Assembly (NCBI RefSeq): GCF_014284175.1
Contig: NZ_JACOGA010000001.1
Span: 186,001-250,000 of the forward strand
Direction of reading: 5' to 3'
Length of the DNA stretch: 64,000 nt
DNA from: Affinundibacterium flavidum
Lineage (GTDB): Bacteria; Pseudomonadota; Gammaproteobacteria; Burkholderiales; Burkholderiaceae_D
Below, piece by piece: positions 8,317-18,029 of the stretch (its first letter is position 1; each line of letters starts with the position of its first letter). A program made the translations under genes and the position numbers. Below the pieces are notes generated by a model. That model was not told the DNA's origin. It saw nothing but the letters and a program-made list of their open reading frames with translations, and did not search any database.

Positions 8317-8694
8317 TTAATTGAACAGTGGTGGCCCACGAGCGGGCAGAGGGGCAGCGACAATCGCGGCGAGTCGTGCCGCTGGAATCGATTGTGTTGC
8401 ATAAGATAGGGCGTGCACTGGAGGGCAAGCATCTATCATTGGAAGTTCAGGCGCAATGCCGGTTGGTACGCAAAATGAACACTCGAGCGTGTGTGTACTG
8501 GTTTTGCCATCAACGACTTTGCCTGATTCATTGACGAACTTAATGCCTGTGCTGGTACACACCATGCTGCCACCTTTTCCATCGACCATAGGCGCAGCCA
8601 TCGCGATACTCAGCGTTAATCCGTAAAGGAATAACACAGCGATCACGAGCTTGTTAGCACGGCGTAAGCGATGGAATAGGGAGAATGAGAACAT
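8317..8694 (-). CDS. DUF2946 family protein
   Basis: A 125-residue protein of the DUF2946 family, which is frequently linked to copper genes. One hydrophobic helix (about residues 15-35, LVIAVLFLYGLTLSIAMAA) serves as signal or anchor. A small domain with two close cysteines (LECSFCVP) follows, and the protein ends with the family's characteristic ARGPP motif. The frame extends upstream by 13 codons, but the ATG at 8694 puts the hydrophobic segment in the usual place. It lies 170 bases upstream of the receptor gene on the same strand and may lead the copper cluster or be transcribed separately. The biochemical role is unknown. Confidence 0.8.
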   Translation of the reverse strand: MFSFSLFHRLRRANKLVIAVLFLYGLTLSIAMAAPMVDGKGGSMVCTSTGIKFVNESGKVVDGKTSTHTLECSFCVPTGIAPELPMIDACPPVHALSYATQSIPAARLAAIVAAPLPARGPPLFN

Positions 8695-8844
8695 GGGGCG
8701 CGATTGTAGCAGGAAACCGCTGCCGCAGTTCAAGTAGAAAGGCGTTTGAAGTTCACGGCATTTAAGAAAATCTCAATCAGGTGTAGAGTGTCTAAGTCAC
8801 CTGCTGATAATTTAGCTAAAAAAACCAAGAAACCAAGGATCACT

Positions 8845-9315
8845 ATGAAGCTTTTGAAATTATTACCAATCAGTTTGTTGCTGTCAGTGAGTTACGCCCA
8901 TGCGCAAAAAATTGGTAGCGTTGATACTGTTTTTAAACTAATCGGACCAGATCACAAAATTGTCGTGGAAGCTTACGATGACCCGAAAGTAAAAGGCGTC
9001 ACTTGTTATGTCTCTCGCGCCAAAACCGGCGGAATCAAAGGCGGCTTGGGTTTGGCGGAAGATAAAGCTGAAGCCTCAATATCCTGTCGGCAGGTTGGTG
9101 CGATCAGTTTTGATAAGCCCTTGAAGCAACAGGAGGAAGTGTTTAGTCAAAGTCTTTCTATTTTGTTTAAGAAATTGCGCATCGTCAGAATGGTGGATGT
9201 GGAACGCAATACTTTGGTCTATTTAACTTATTCAGATAAATTGATTGAGGGCTCACCACAAAATAGTGTGACTGCGGTTCCAGTTGATAGGCAAACACCA
9301 ATCCCGATGAAGTAA
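8845..9315 (+). CDS. creA: CreA family protein
   Basis: A 156-residue periplasmic protein. The signal peptide [20 protein letters not shown] is followed by the CreA core: [20 protein letters not shown], then a [11 protein letters not shown] segment and [10 protein letters not shown], with the two conserved cysteines in each. It ends in [17 protein letters not shown]. The frame opens 33 codons earlier, but the ATG at 8845 has AAGGA seven bases upstream and begins the signal peptide. CreA proteins are widespread and their function is unknown; the name comes from the E. coli creABCD locus. It stands alone here, divergent from DUF2946. Confidence 0.88.
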   Translation: MKLLKLLPISLLLSVSYAHAQKIGSVDTVFKLIGPDHKIVVEAYDDPKVKGVTCYVSRAKTGGIKGGLGLAEDKAEASISCRQVGAISFDKPLKQQEEVFSQSLSILFKKLRIVRMVDVERNTLVYLTYSDKLIEGSPQNSVTAVPVDRQTPIPMK

Positions 9316-9455
9316 ATTTAATAATGTTATTGGAATGCCATTTTTTGAGGTGGAGTTTTTTTTAGAAGGGTTTCTAGAATTGATTTCCGCTTGGAAATAA
9401 TGTCTAATGCTAGACATTCCCGAGTCCGCATTTTTCAACACAATTTGAAGTCCAA

Positions 9456-10319
9456 ATGAATCAATCCGTTCAACCCGTGGTGTCTGATAAACAAGCTGTC
9501 GATAGCTTGTTAAAAACCATACGTATTCCACCGCGCCCGAGTTTATTGGTTGATTTGCAAAAAGAATTGAATCGTGACGACCCCAGTGCGAAAGGTATGG
9601 CAAAGATCATCGCCAATGACGTTGCACTGGCGGCATCGTTAATGAAACTGACTAATTCATCTTTCTTTGGACTACGACTGAAAGCGCAATCAGTTGATCA
9701 CGCGGTTAATTTGATAGGGACGACTCAGACTGGCATTTTGATGACGGGGATTATTGCACGTCAAGCCGTGGCTGGCAGCGCCAGTTCTATGGCGAAATTC
9801 TGGGATTTTTCAAGTAAGCGTGCGCAGGCTTTAAGCGCGATGGTGCGACGTATTCCGGTTTGTTCGCCAGATGTTGCGCATACTTTTGGTTTGTTTTGCG
9901 ATATCGGCGTACCAATATTGATGGAAAGATTTCCTGATTATGCTGAAACCTGGACAAAAGCAAATAATGAATTTGATCTGCCTTTGACCGAGATCGAAGA
10001 TCAACGTCATATCACCAATCACGCATCAATAGGCTCATTAATGGCGCGTACATGGGGTCTGCCGGAACAAGTCTCCACCACTATTTTGTTGCATCACGAT
10101 TATAAAACGCTGGAAGATACCGCGACCGACGATGGTGTCCGCGGCTTAATCGCTTTATCGACTTTGGCTGAATACGCAATTCAGAAATACGAAGGTGAAG
10201 AACGATCAGCAGAGTGGCATAAAGGCGGTGCCATGGTATGCCAATATTTAGGTATTAGTTTGGAAGATGCCGAAGACTGGTGTGAAGAACTGCAGGACTT
10301 GTTCAATACCACGCATTGA
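9456..10319 (+). CDS. HDOD domain signalling protein
   Basis: A 287-residue cytoplasmic protein built almost wholly of an HDOD domain, a relative of HD phosphohydrolases without the full metal-binding set. Residues about 22-215 carry family landmarks: IPPRPSLLVDLQKELNRDD, then ANDVALAASLMKLTNSSFFG and VDHAVNLIGTTQ. A separate histidine pair, ILLHHDYKTLE (near residue 210), marks the domain end. HDOD proteins act in signalling and stress control, often with c-di-GMP. No output or receiver domain is attached. The 140 bases before it hold no gene. Confidence 0.88.
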   Translation: MNQSVQPVVSDKQAVDSLLKTIRIPPRPSLLVDLQKELNRDDPSAKGMAKIIANDVALAASLMKLTNSSFFGLRLKAQSVDHAVNLIGTTQTGILMTGIIARQAVAGSASSMAKFWDFSSKRAQALSAMVRRIPVCSPDVAHTFGLFCDIGVPILMERFPDYAETWTKANNEFDLPLTEIEDQRHITNHASIGSLMARTWGLPEQVSTTILLHHDYKTLEDTATDDGVRGLIALSTLAEYAIQKYEGEERSAEWHKGGAMVCQYLGISLEDAEDWCEELQDLFNTTH

Positions 10320-10335
10320 CTCACCATCCATCAGA

Positions 10336-10368
10336 TCGCGAGGATAGCGCGAGGACTTCGTGAGGACG
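10336..10368. repeat. Three 11-bp tandem repeats
   Basis: Units at 10336, 10347 and 10358 (TCGCGAGGATA, GCGCGAGGACT, TCGTGAGGACG) lie just after the HDOD gene. They are short degenerate duplications of the type seen at several other places in the window. Confidence 0.55.
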
Positions 10369-10468
10369 TCGTAATCAGCTCGTGATTCATGGCCTATCAC
10401 TTCGACAGTCTTGCAGATCTTTCAAACAATTTCTTATTCAACAATCACTTCATGACTGCGCAAATACC

Positions 10469-10666
10469 TTAGCGCGGTCTACCACCCAATACACGTGCCG
10501 GTAAAAATACAATAGCGCGTATCAATTCAAATACCGCATCCAAGGTGATCCCGATCAAGCGGAGAGGCAGGAATATGAGCCAGACGATAGGGTAGAGCAA
10601 TAGTGCCAATAAGGCGATAGGCCAGCACAAGATGAAAAGTATGATCCAAAGTAAAAAACCTATCAT
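10469..10666 (-). CDS. Small hydrophobic membrane protein
   Basis: A 65-residue protein with two closely spaced hydrophobic helices (residues about 2-35 and 42-58) and a basic tail ending RVLGGRPR. The ATG at 10666 has an AGGACA ribosome site eight bases upstream. Tryptophan- and proline-rich helix turns (FILCWPIALLALLLYPIVWL) resemble small inner-membrane proteins common in Burkholderiales, but I cannot name a family. It stands alone between the HDOD and PBP4 genes. The good ribosome site and membrane-protein composition support it. Confidence 0.6.
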   Translation of the reverse strand: MIGFLLWIILFILCWPIALLALLLYPIVWLIFLPLRLIGITLDAVFELIRAIVFLPARVLGGRPR

Positions 10667-10845
10667 GATAGTGTCCTGTTTTTAAAATAAATTGCACAAC
10701 GCATGTAGCGCTAAAAAGATGATGTTAGCAATATAGCGGACTTGAATTTGCGCTGCTTGGATTATCTGATCAACTGACAAATCTCAGGGTTCAATGGTCA
10801 ATTATTCTGTATTAACTGATGAATCAATCGTCGAATATGCAAAAA

Positions 10846-12369
10846 CTATGGCCTGCCATTTGCCAACCAATTGATCGCTTCGTCTAAAGCAGGTTTGGCT
10901 TTGCTGGCAATCGCTTCATCCGTGTTGACGATTGCCACCAAGATCCAATCTTGATCTTGCACATCACGTACATATCCAGCCACCGCCATCACATTTTTTA
11001 GATAGCCCGTTTTGATTCGCGCTCTGGCCTCGGCTTTGCTAGCTTTCAGGCGATTGCGCATGCTGCCGTCGATGCCAACGATCGGTAAGCTGCTGGCAAA
11101 TTCTGGATACCAATTACTGTTGGCCGCTACTCGCAAAATGCTGGCTAATTGCCAGGCACTGATGCGATCCAAGCGCGATAAGCCAGAGCCATTTTCAATA
11201 AGCAAATTGCTGCTGTCGATGTTGCGGCGAGTGAACCATTCACGCACGACAGCATTCGATGTTTGACTTGTATCTGCGAAATTTTTTGCTAATGCTGATT
11301 CGGCTCCCACTGTTAAAAACAAAATCCGCGCCATCGCATTGTCGGAATATTTGTTGATAATGCGTATGGTTTCAAGCAAGCTCTCAGATTCTTTTTGCAA
11401 GAGTAAATTTGCATTCGTTGGCACGACGCCATCGACGATATTTCCTTGCCAGTTGCCACCAAGTTCTTGCCACAAGGCTTTGAATACGCTGGCAATATAG
11501 GCATTGCGTTCGATCAGATTGAGATAGACGTCGGCGCGGCAATTTTTAGGAAAAGTGCCGTTTATAGTGATGTCAATTTTTCTCTGTGTGTCGATGCTGA
11601 TCTTCGGCGACAGCCAGCCATTTTTCCATTCACTGCAGGGGGAATTACTGCGCGTCATTTGATTCATGACCCTGACATTATCCATAGGCGTGGTCAATTT
11701 TACGTCGACAGTATTGTTGTCCGCACTCACGGAAAACGCACTGATATTGCTGTGCACGAGTAAGGCATCTGGGATGACGTTGTAATACGCATCGGGATTT
11801 TCATCAAAAATCGGCGCATTTAATTCAGGGCGATTGGGTTGGAAATAACTACGGTCAAGTACCAGATCACCACGAATTTCGCGCAGGCCTTGCTGACGCA
11901 ATTGGCGTAATAATTGACTTAATTTATCCCAGGTGAAATTCGGATCGCCACCACCTTTGATATACAGCTTGCCATTCAAGATGCCATCTTTGAATGTGCT
12001 ATCAGTATAGATTTGCGTTTTCCAACGAAAATTGGGACCGAGTTCATCGAGCGCAATAAAAGTGGTTAGTAATTTTAAGGTTGAGGCTGGGCTGACACTG
12101 TTTTCCGCCTGATAGTTCAGTAAAGGCACGCCGCTATTGGCGGGCAAAATCAGCAATTGCATCTGTTGATTCTTCAGACCAGCTTTCTTCAATAAATTTT
12201 CAACCGAAGGTGGCAGGGTGTTTTGCGCGTTTGCCGTCATAACAAGGCAGGCGTTGATTGCTACCAACACACTGAAGACACCTAGAAATTGCGTACATTG
12301 CCCGAGCGTGATTTCTGCTATGCGTTTCAATGTGATTGTTTGGGCGAATATGGGTGTAATTCTGAGCAT
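10846..12369 (-). CDS. dacB: D-alanyl-D-alanine carboxypeptidase/endopeptidase (PBP4)
   Basis: A 507-residue periplasmic class C penicillin-binding protein that trims peptidoglycan stem peptides or cuts D-Ala-meso-DAP crosslinks. All three active-site boxes are visible: SxxK as STLK (S96-K99) after VSPA, SxN as SDN within KYSDNAMAR, and KTG within RIKTGYLKN near the C-terminus. A large insert domain (residues about 130-340) between the first two boxes is typical of PBP4. The frame extends 25 codons upstream to a TTG; the ATG at 12369 is chosen because it leads into the signal peptide ending TANAQ. Confidence 0.92.
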   Translation of the reverse strand: MLRITPIFAQTITLKRIAEITLGQCTQFLGVFSVLVAINACLVMTANAQNTLPPSVENLLKKAGLKNQQMQLLILPANSGVPLLNYQAENSVSPASTLKLLTTFIALDELGPNFRWKTQIYTDSTFKDGILNGKLYIKGGGDPNFTWDKLSQLLRQLRQQGLREIRGDLVLDRSYFQPNRPELNAPIFDENPDAYYNVIPDALLVHSNISAFSVSADNNTVDVKLTTPMDNVRVMNQMTRSNSPCSEWKNGWLSPKISIDTQRKIDITINGTFPKNCRADVYLNLIERNAYIASVFKALWQELGGNWQGNIVDGVVPTNANLLLQKESESLLETIRIINKYSDNAMARILFLTVGAESALAKNFADTSQTSNAVVREWFTRRNIDSSNLLIENGSGLSRLDRISAWQLASILRVAANSNWYPEFASSLPIVGIDGSMRNRLKASKAEARARIKTGYLKNVMAVAGYVRDVQDQDWILVAIVNTDEAIASKAKPALDEAINWLANGRP

Positions 12370-12643
12370 TCTTGTTTTCTCGTTAAAATTTTTCTTAGTA
12401 TGCCACGAGATCCGCCCGATACTGAGAGGAATGTTGCAGTGCAACTCTGAACGGCAACCGTCGCACGTAAAAAGACCTCATAAAACATGCCGCCAATAAA
12501 TGCCATTTAGCGATGTAATCTGGCAACAGTGGCATGTCGATTGAACTTCCCGCCACGCTTTTGCTCTATTCTCTGTTATCCAAAATTAATCTGATTGTGC
12601 AGATTATCTTTTACGGCAGGTTTGTTCCTTACAGGAGAATGCA

Positions 12644-15600
12644 ATGCGAGTTTCTTCCCCCATGAAAAAAATATCGAAGACGTCCATTAGTCTATTTGTC
12701 GCCGCTTGTTTTGGCGGTGCACTGTTGCCAGTGGCGAGTTCTGCAATGGCCGATACACAATTATTACGTCAACCGAGTGTTTCTAAAGACCATCTTGCTT
12801 TCGTGTATGGCGGCGATATTTGGCTCAGCGACCGTGACGGTAAGAATCCTAAGCGTCTGACGCAACATCCTGCATCAGAATTCTCACCGACGCTTTCACC
12901 GGATGGGAAGTGGTTGGCATTTTCCGCTTCGTATGATCGCAACATTGACGTTTATGTGATGCCGGTAAGCGGTGGCGAGCCACGTCGCCTGACCTGGCAT
13001 CCAGGTGCTGATGTAGTAGTCGGCTGGAGTCCAGATAGCAAGCGTATTGTGTTTTCATCCGGACGTGAAATCGGCGTAAGCCGTAGTACACATTTGTACG
13101 AAGTTGCCGTCGAAGGCGGGCAAGAACAAAAAGTGATGGAAGCGATTGCTTTTGAAGGTAATTGGTCGGGTGACGGCAAATTGTTGGCGTATCGACCTTT
13201 TCCTCAAGCTTATTCCGGTTCCAGCGGCTGGCGCCAACATCGCGGTGGAACAACGCCTCCAATATGGATTATCGATTTAGCGAATAAGAAGCTCGACAAA
13301 ATTCCGCATGAAAATGCCACAGACAAATCACCAGTGTGGATTGGTGATGAGATTTATTTCATTTCTGATCGCAATGATGGCGCGGCCAATTTGTTTAGTT
13401 ACCATCGCAAGACCAAGGCTCTCAAACAAGTGACGAAAGAGACTTTGTGGGATATTCGCAGCATCAGTGCGAATGGCAATAGTATCGTGTATGAAGCGGG
13501 CGGAGTACTCAAAGAATTTGATAGTCAGAGCGGTAAAACTAAAACAATTTCGATTGATTTAAGTGCGCAAACTGGACAAGCAAACCAAGTACGTCCGCAA
13601 TGGAAAGACGCGACTGCAAATATCACCTCCGTCAATTTATCACCCACTGGCAAACGTGTTGTAGTGACGGCGCGCGGCGATGTATTTACTGTGCCGGTTA
13701 AAGATGGCTCAGTGCGCAATTTGACCGAGAGTGCAGGCGTGCGTGAGAAGGATGCCATCTGGAGTCCGGATGGAAAAACGATTGCCTATGTTTCCGATGC
13801 GGGTATAGAGCATAAGATTGTCATTCGGGATCAAACCGGAGTTGGTGCGCCCAAGACTTATGCATTAGGAAAGGCGGGTTATTTCACACTGTTAGACTGG
13901 GCACCAAATAGCCAGAGCATCGTGTTTCAAGACAATCATTTGCAATTATTCAGCTTGAATATTGCACAGGGAAAGATCACTAAAATCGATGAAAGCGCCC
14001 GGCGCGCCCGATTTGCGACTTCCTTCTCCAGTGACAGCCGTTGGTTAGCTTATACCGTGACAGGCGCTAATCATTTTTCACAGATTAAGCTTTATGATTT
14101 TCAATCAGGTAAATCCATCATACTGACAGATGGTTTGAGTGATGCCGACAATCCCGCTTTTGCCCAACAAGATTACTTGTACTTTACCGCTTCTACTAAT
14201 GCTGGACCGACCCATGTCGGGCTCGATATGTCGACGCAAGAACGACCGCTACGTAATGGCATTTATGCCGTAGTGTTAGCCGCAGATGGCAAGTCACCCA
14301 TGTTGCCGAAGATGGGTGATGAAGAAATTAAAAAAGAAGCCAAAGCTGAAGTAGCGAGCGCCGATGGTAAAAAAGATGAGGCAAAAAAAGACGACAAAAA
14401 AGATGAAGTCGCTAAGCCAGCAAAAGCGGTTAAGGTCGATCTGGCAGGTATACAGCAACGTATCGTTGCTTTGCCTATCGCAGAACGCAATAACGGTTCC
14501 TTACAAGTGGCAAGTGATGGCGGCTTATTTTTCTTAGAGCGACCACAACCTGGCAGCAGCAACGAACCTCCAGCTGATCGCAGTGGCAATACCGCAAACT
14601 TAATGCGCTTTAATGCAGAAGATAAAAAAGCGAAATTGGTCAAAGCAGGGATTGCCGACTACAGCTTGAGCGCTGATGGTAAAAAATTGCTGTTGCAATC
14701 GACGGGCGCTAAGTTAGAGATCGCCGATGCTGCAGAAAAAATCGATCCCAAGCCTATCAATCTCAGTGGTTTAAGAATGCGCATAGATCCACGTGCAGAG
14801 TGGGAACAAATTTTCAATGAAACTTGGTGGATGCAGAAAGAATTTTTCTACGACGCCAATCTGCATGGCATCAATTGGGATGGCATTTATCAACGCTATC
14901 ATGCCTTACTGCCACACGTACAAAGACGTGAAGATTTGAACGACTTGCTGGTCGAAATGATAGGTGAATTGCAGGTTGGTCATAATCGTGTTGGCGGTGG
15001 TGATATTCATCAAGAAGCACCCGTTGCGGTCGGTTTGCTGGGTGCAGACTTTAGCTTTGAAAATGGTCATGTGCGTATCAAAACGATTTTGAAGGGTGAT
15101 CGCTGGAGCCCATTCTCGCCAGCACCGTTGGCGGTACCAGGATTAGATGTGAAAGAAGGTGATTACATTTTGGCGATTGATGGTAAAGCCTTAGACGCAA
15201 AAACAAATTTGTACGCGCTGCTGGAAAACAAAGTAGGCAAACAAGTGAGTTTGAGCATCACACGTGATCTGACGAGTAAGGCAACGCACGAAGTCGTGGT
15301 GCAAGCAATTGCGAATGAAGCTGATCTGCGTCAATGGCATTGGATAGAAAAAAATCGTGACTACGTGCAAAAGAAAACTGATGGCAAAGTTGCCTATGTT
15401 TATTTGCCAAATACGGGTGCAGAAGGCTATCAATACTTCAATCGTATGTTCTATGCGCAAGCAGAAAAATCCGCTTTGATTGTGGATGAACGCCGCAACG
15501 GTGGTGGGCAGGCAGCCAATTACATTACTGATGTCTTGAGTCGTCCGTATCTGGCGGGTTGGAAAGATCGTGATGGTATGATTTACGAAACACCAGGTGC

Positions 15601-15994
15601 GGCGATTTACGGGCCGAAAGCGATGTTGATCGATCAAGATGCTGGTTCGGGTGGTGACTTCTTGCCGTACTCATTTAAGCGCCTGAAATTAGGTACGCTA
15701 ATCGGTAAACGCACTTGGGGCGGCTTAATCGGTATTTCTGCCAATCCGAATTTGATCGATGGTGGTAATTTAGTCGTGCCATTCTTCCGCTTCTTCACGC
15801 CGGACAATGAATGGCGGGTTGAGAATGAAGGAGTTGCGCCAGACATCGATGTCGATCTCGATCCTTTAGAAGTGAATCAAGGCAAAGATCCTCAGTTAGA
15901 TGCCGCAATTAAAGATGTGACCGACAGACTGAAAACCTATCGCGACACCAAGCTACGTGTGGCACCGCCTATGCCTAAGAAGTTGGGACAATAG
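12644..15994 (+). CDS. Tricorn-like S41 peptidase
   Basis: An 1116-residue exported protease. A signal peptide (ending SSAMA) is followed by a WD40/PD40 beta-propeller region (about 40-560) with repeats such as SPDGKWLAFSASYD, SPDSKRIVFSSG and SPDGKTIAYVSDAG. A lysine-rich linker (about 560-600) comes next, then a second short propeller part, a core domain (about 730-800), a PDZ domain (about 800-890) and the S41 catalytic domain. The nucleophile is S1002 in AGSGGDF, and H780 (VGHNRV) matches the tricorn His. The residue before that His is Gly, where archaeal tricorn has Ser. AGGAG seven bases before the ATG fixes the start. It probably degrades peptides in the periplasm. Confidence 0.9.
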   Translation: MRVSSPMKKISKTSISLFVAACFGGALLPVASSAMADTQLLRQPSVSKDHLAFVYGGDIWLSDRDGKNPKRLTQHPASEFSPTLSPDGKWLAFSASYDRNIDVYVMPVSGGEPRRLTWHPGADVVVGWSPDSKRIVFSSGREIGVSRSTHLYEVAVEGGQEQKVMEAIAFEGNWSGDGKLLAYRPFPQAYSGSSGWRQHRGGTTPPIWIIDLANKKLDKIPHENATDKSPVWIGDEIYFISDRNDGAANLFSYHRKTKALKQVTKETLWDIRSISANGNSIVYEAGGVLKEFDSQSGKTKTISIDLSAQTGQANQVRPQWKDATANITSVNLSPTGKRVVVTARGDVFTVPVKDGSVRNLTESAGVREKDAIWSPDGKTIAYVSDAGIEHKIVIRDQTGVGAPKTYALGKAGYFTLLDWAPNSQSIVFQDNHLQLFSLNIAQGKITKIDESARRARFATSFSSDSRWLAYTVTGANHFSQIKLYDFQSGKSIILTDGLSDADNPAFAQQDYLYFTASTNAGPTHVGLDMSTQERPLRNGIYAVVLAADGKSPMLPKMGDEEIKKEAKAEVASADGKKDEAKKDDKKDEVAKPAKAVKVDLAGIQQRIVALPIAERNNGSLQVASDGGLFFLERPQPGSSNEPPADRSGNTANLMRFNAEDKKAKLVKAGIADYSLSADGKKLLLQSTGAKLEIADAAEKIDPKPINLSGLRMRIDPRAEWEQIFNETWWMQKEFFYDANLHGINWDGIYQRYHALLPHVQRREDLNDLLVEMIGELQVGHNRVGGGDIHQEAPVAVGLLGADFSFENGHVRIKTILKGDRWSPFSPAPLAVPGLDVKEGDYILAIDGKALDAKTNLYALLENKVGKQVSLSITRDLTSKATHEVVVQAIANEADLRQWHWIEKNRDYVQKKTDGKVAYVYLPNTGAEGYQYFNRMFYAQAEKSALIVDERRNGGGQAANYITDVLSRPYLAGWKDRDGMIYETPGAAIYGPKAMLIDQDAGSGGDFLPYSFKRLKLGTLIGKRTWGGLIGISANPNLIDGGNLVVPFFRFFTPDNEWRVENEGVAPDIDVDLDPLEVNQGKDPQLDAAIKDVTDRLKTYRDTKLRVAPPMPKKLGQ

Positions 15995-16033
15995 TAGTAC
16001 TTCGAAATTCTTAGTGAAAGTTTGCTCAAAGTC

Positions 16034-16057
16034 CCCTCTCCCGCATGCGGGAGAGGG
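16034..16057. repeat. Perfect 24-bp palindrome (REP-like)
   Basis: A perfect palindrome with half-site CCCTCTCCCGCA, followed by CTAGGGTGAGGGTGG. This CCCTCTCCC...GGGAGAGGG(C)TAGGGTGAGGG pattern is a common dispersed repeat in Proteobacteria. It lies 40 bases after the tricorn-like gene and may also act as its terminator, though no T-run follows. Confidence 0.75.
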
Positions 16058-16105
16058 CTAGGGTGAGGGTGGTTCAGAAATAAAACAAATTTTGATCAAT
16101 GAAAA

Positions 16106-16187
16106 GTAGGGCGGGTGCAACCCGCGCCGAACATGGGTCGATCTCGCTTGCACGAAGGTTTGGAGGCGCGGCTTGCACCCAACCTAC
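16106..16187. repeat. REP-like inverted repeat
   Basis: Arms 16106-16128 and 16165-16187 (23 bases, three mismatches) begin GTAGG and contain GGGTGCAA, with a 36-base loop. The outer GTAGG...CCTAC frame and the GC-rich inside resemble the element at 5698-5769. It lies between the tricorn-like gene and rmuC. Confidence 0.7.
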
Positions 16188-16294
16188 AAAGTCACAAACC
16201 CCACCGCTAAAATTCCCTGCCGAATAAATCCCAATCCCAGTGTGACTGAGGGATAATAAACATCTCAGTATTTTTCCCTCATTTGATCATCACC

Positions 16295-17770
16295 ATGTCC
16301 AGCATAGAAATTATTCTCCTGATCGCCCTAGGCATTGTCGTCTGCTTGCAAATTGTTTTGCTACTCCGTAAGTCCGGCAGCGACCCCGCAGCTCAGTTAC
16401 TTGCTTTGCAAACGCAATTGCAACAAGCATTAGCGCAGCAACAGCAAGCGCAAGAACGTACAGAACGCGATTTGCGTGAACAAGTGCAATCGACAGCGCA
16501 GGCTACACGTCAAGAATTGGGCGGCAATTTCGCTCAATTTCAACAAGCGCTTGCTGCACAATTAACTAGTGTGGCGACATTACAAAATAATCAAATCGAT
16601 GCCTTCTCGCAGCAATTGGTGAAGTTAAATGAAACCAATGCTCAGCAGCTAGAGCAGATGCGTCAGGCCTTGATACAACAAGGACAGACCGCACGCGACG
16701 AGCAAGGTTTAAGTTTGAAGCGTTTCGCGGATACCTTAAATCAAACCCTCACCAGCATGACCGAATCGAACGCGCAGCGCATGTTAGAAATTCGCTCTAC
16801 GCTAGAACAAAAAATCCAGCAACTGCAAGCCGACAATGCAGGCAAGTTAGAAGAAATGCGTAAGACCGTGGATGAGAAATTACACGCCACCTTAGAACAA
16901 CGCTTGAGCGAATCCTTTAAACAGGTTTCAGAACGTTTAGAGAAGGTGCATCAAGGTTTGGGTGAAATGCAGCAATTGGCAATTGGCGTCGGCGATTTAA
17001 AACGCGTACTGACTAATGTTAAAACCCGTGGCACTTGGGGTGAAGTGCAGTTAGAAATGGTCTTGGAGCAAATGCTCACGCCAGATCAATATGCAAAAAA
17101 TGTAGAGACCGTGCCGGGCAGTGGCGAGCGTGTGGAATTTGCCATCAAATTGCCAGGCAAAGAAGATGATAGAGCGCCAGTTTGGATGCCGATAGACGCT
17201 AAGTTTCCGAAAGAGCAATACGAACGCCTGCTCGATGCTGCAGAGCGCGCCGATGCCGAAGGTGTCGCCCAAGCTGGTAAAGAATTAGAACGTGCGATCC
17301 GCAATGAAGCAAAAACCATCGCCGAAAAATATTTGTCTCCACCACTGACGACGGATTTCGCCATCCTGTTTTTACCGACCGAAGGCCTGTACGCAGAAGT
17401 CATGCGCCGCCCAGGTTTGGCCGATGAATTACAACGCACGCATCGTGTCTCTATCTCGGGACCGTCGACGCTTTCCGCATTACTCAATAGCTTGCAAATG
17501 GGTTTCAGAACCCTGGTTTTGGAAAAACGTTCGTCCGAAGTTTGGCAAGTACTAGGCGCAGTCAAAACCGAGTTCAGTAAATTCGGCGATGTATTAGCCG
17601 CCACCAAAAATGCGCTGGTAAAAGCGGCGGATAATATCGACAAAGCCGAAGTGCGTACTCGTCAGATGACACGTAAATTGAAGTTGGTTGAGGCTTTGCC
17701 GACTGATGCTGCGCAGAGTTTGTTGGGCTTAGAGAATGGTGCTGACGATAGTGGGGAAGAGGAAAATTAG
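16295..17770 (+). CDS. rmuC: DNA recombination protein RmuC
   Basis: A 491-residue membrane-tethered protein of the RmuC family, which limits inversions at short inverted repeats in E. coli. One N-terminal helix (residues about 4-24, IEIILLIALGIVVCLQIVLL) anchors a long Gln/Ala-rich coiled coil (about 35-225). The conserved RmuC nuclease-fold domain follows (about 230-440) with LTNVKTRGTWGEVQLEMVLE, VEFAIKLPG and PVWMPIDAKFPKEQYERL, in which DAKFP holds the catalytic-type Asp/Lys. The ORF opens at a TTG four codons earlier; the ATG at 16295 is preferred. Its target is probably branched or palindromic DNA. Confidence 0.93.
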   Translation: MSSIEIILLIALGIVVCLQIVLLLRKSGSDPAAQLLALQTQLQQALAQQQQAQERTERDLREQVQSTAQATRQELGGNFAQFQQALAAQLTSVATLQNNQIDAFSQQLVKLNETNAQQLEQMRQALIQQGQTARDEQGLSLKRFADTLNQTLTSMTESNAQRMLEIRSTLEQKIQQLQADNAGKLEEMRKTVDEKLHATLEQRLSESFKQVSERLEKVHQGLGEMQQLAIGVGDLKRVLTNVKTRGTWGEVQLEMVLEQMLTPDQYAKNVETVPGSGERVEFAIKLPGKEDDRAPVWMPIDAKFPKEQYERLLDAAERADAEGVAQAGKELERAIRNEAKTIAEKYLSPPLTTDFAILFLPTEGLYAEVMRRPGLADELQRTHRVSISGPSTLSALLNSLQMGFRTLVLEKRSSEVWQVLGAVKTEFSKFGDVLAATKNALVKAADNIDKAEVRTRQMTRKLKLVEALPTDAAQSLLGLENGADDSGEEEN

Positions 17771-18029
17771 GTTTTATCTAAACTCAGTGGAATTAATATC
17801 TGGCAGGTGTAATCAAATTCTTGTTAAGATAGTTGAAGATTGTTTTATAGTAAGTTCATTTGATAGATGAGTCTCAGGTTAATTTTTGATTGTTTAAAGA
17901 ATTGATTAAAAAAATGAAGTCAAGCTGTAATACAAACTAAAGAGCATCGATTTCGCTAAATTAAATTTAATAATTTCACACTCAATTTAAGACTGACGCT
18001 AAGTGTGATTACCAAAATAGGAATTAATT

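Noticed and set aside
14263..14643. 126-codon minus-strand ORF opposite the tricorn-like gene
   Set aside because: It mirrors the lysine-rich linker of the protease and has a low-complexity Ser/Ala/Phe translation; no ribosome site.
15191..15637. 148-codon minus-strand ORF opposite the tricorn-like gene
   Set aside because: It lies wholly within a well-supported catalytic domain on the other strand and shows no family motif.
17086..17643. 185-codon minus-strand ORF opposite rmuC
   Set aside because: Shadow of the RmuC coding frame; no domain, no ribosome site.
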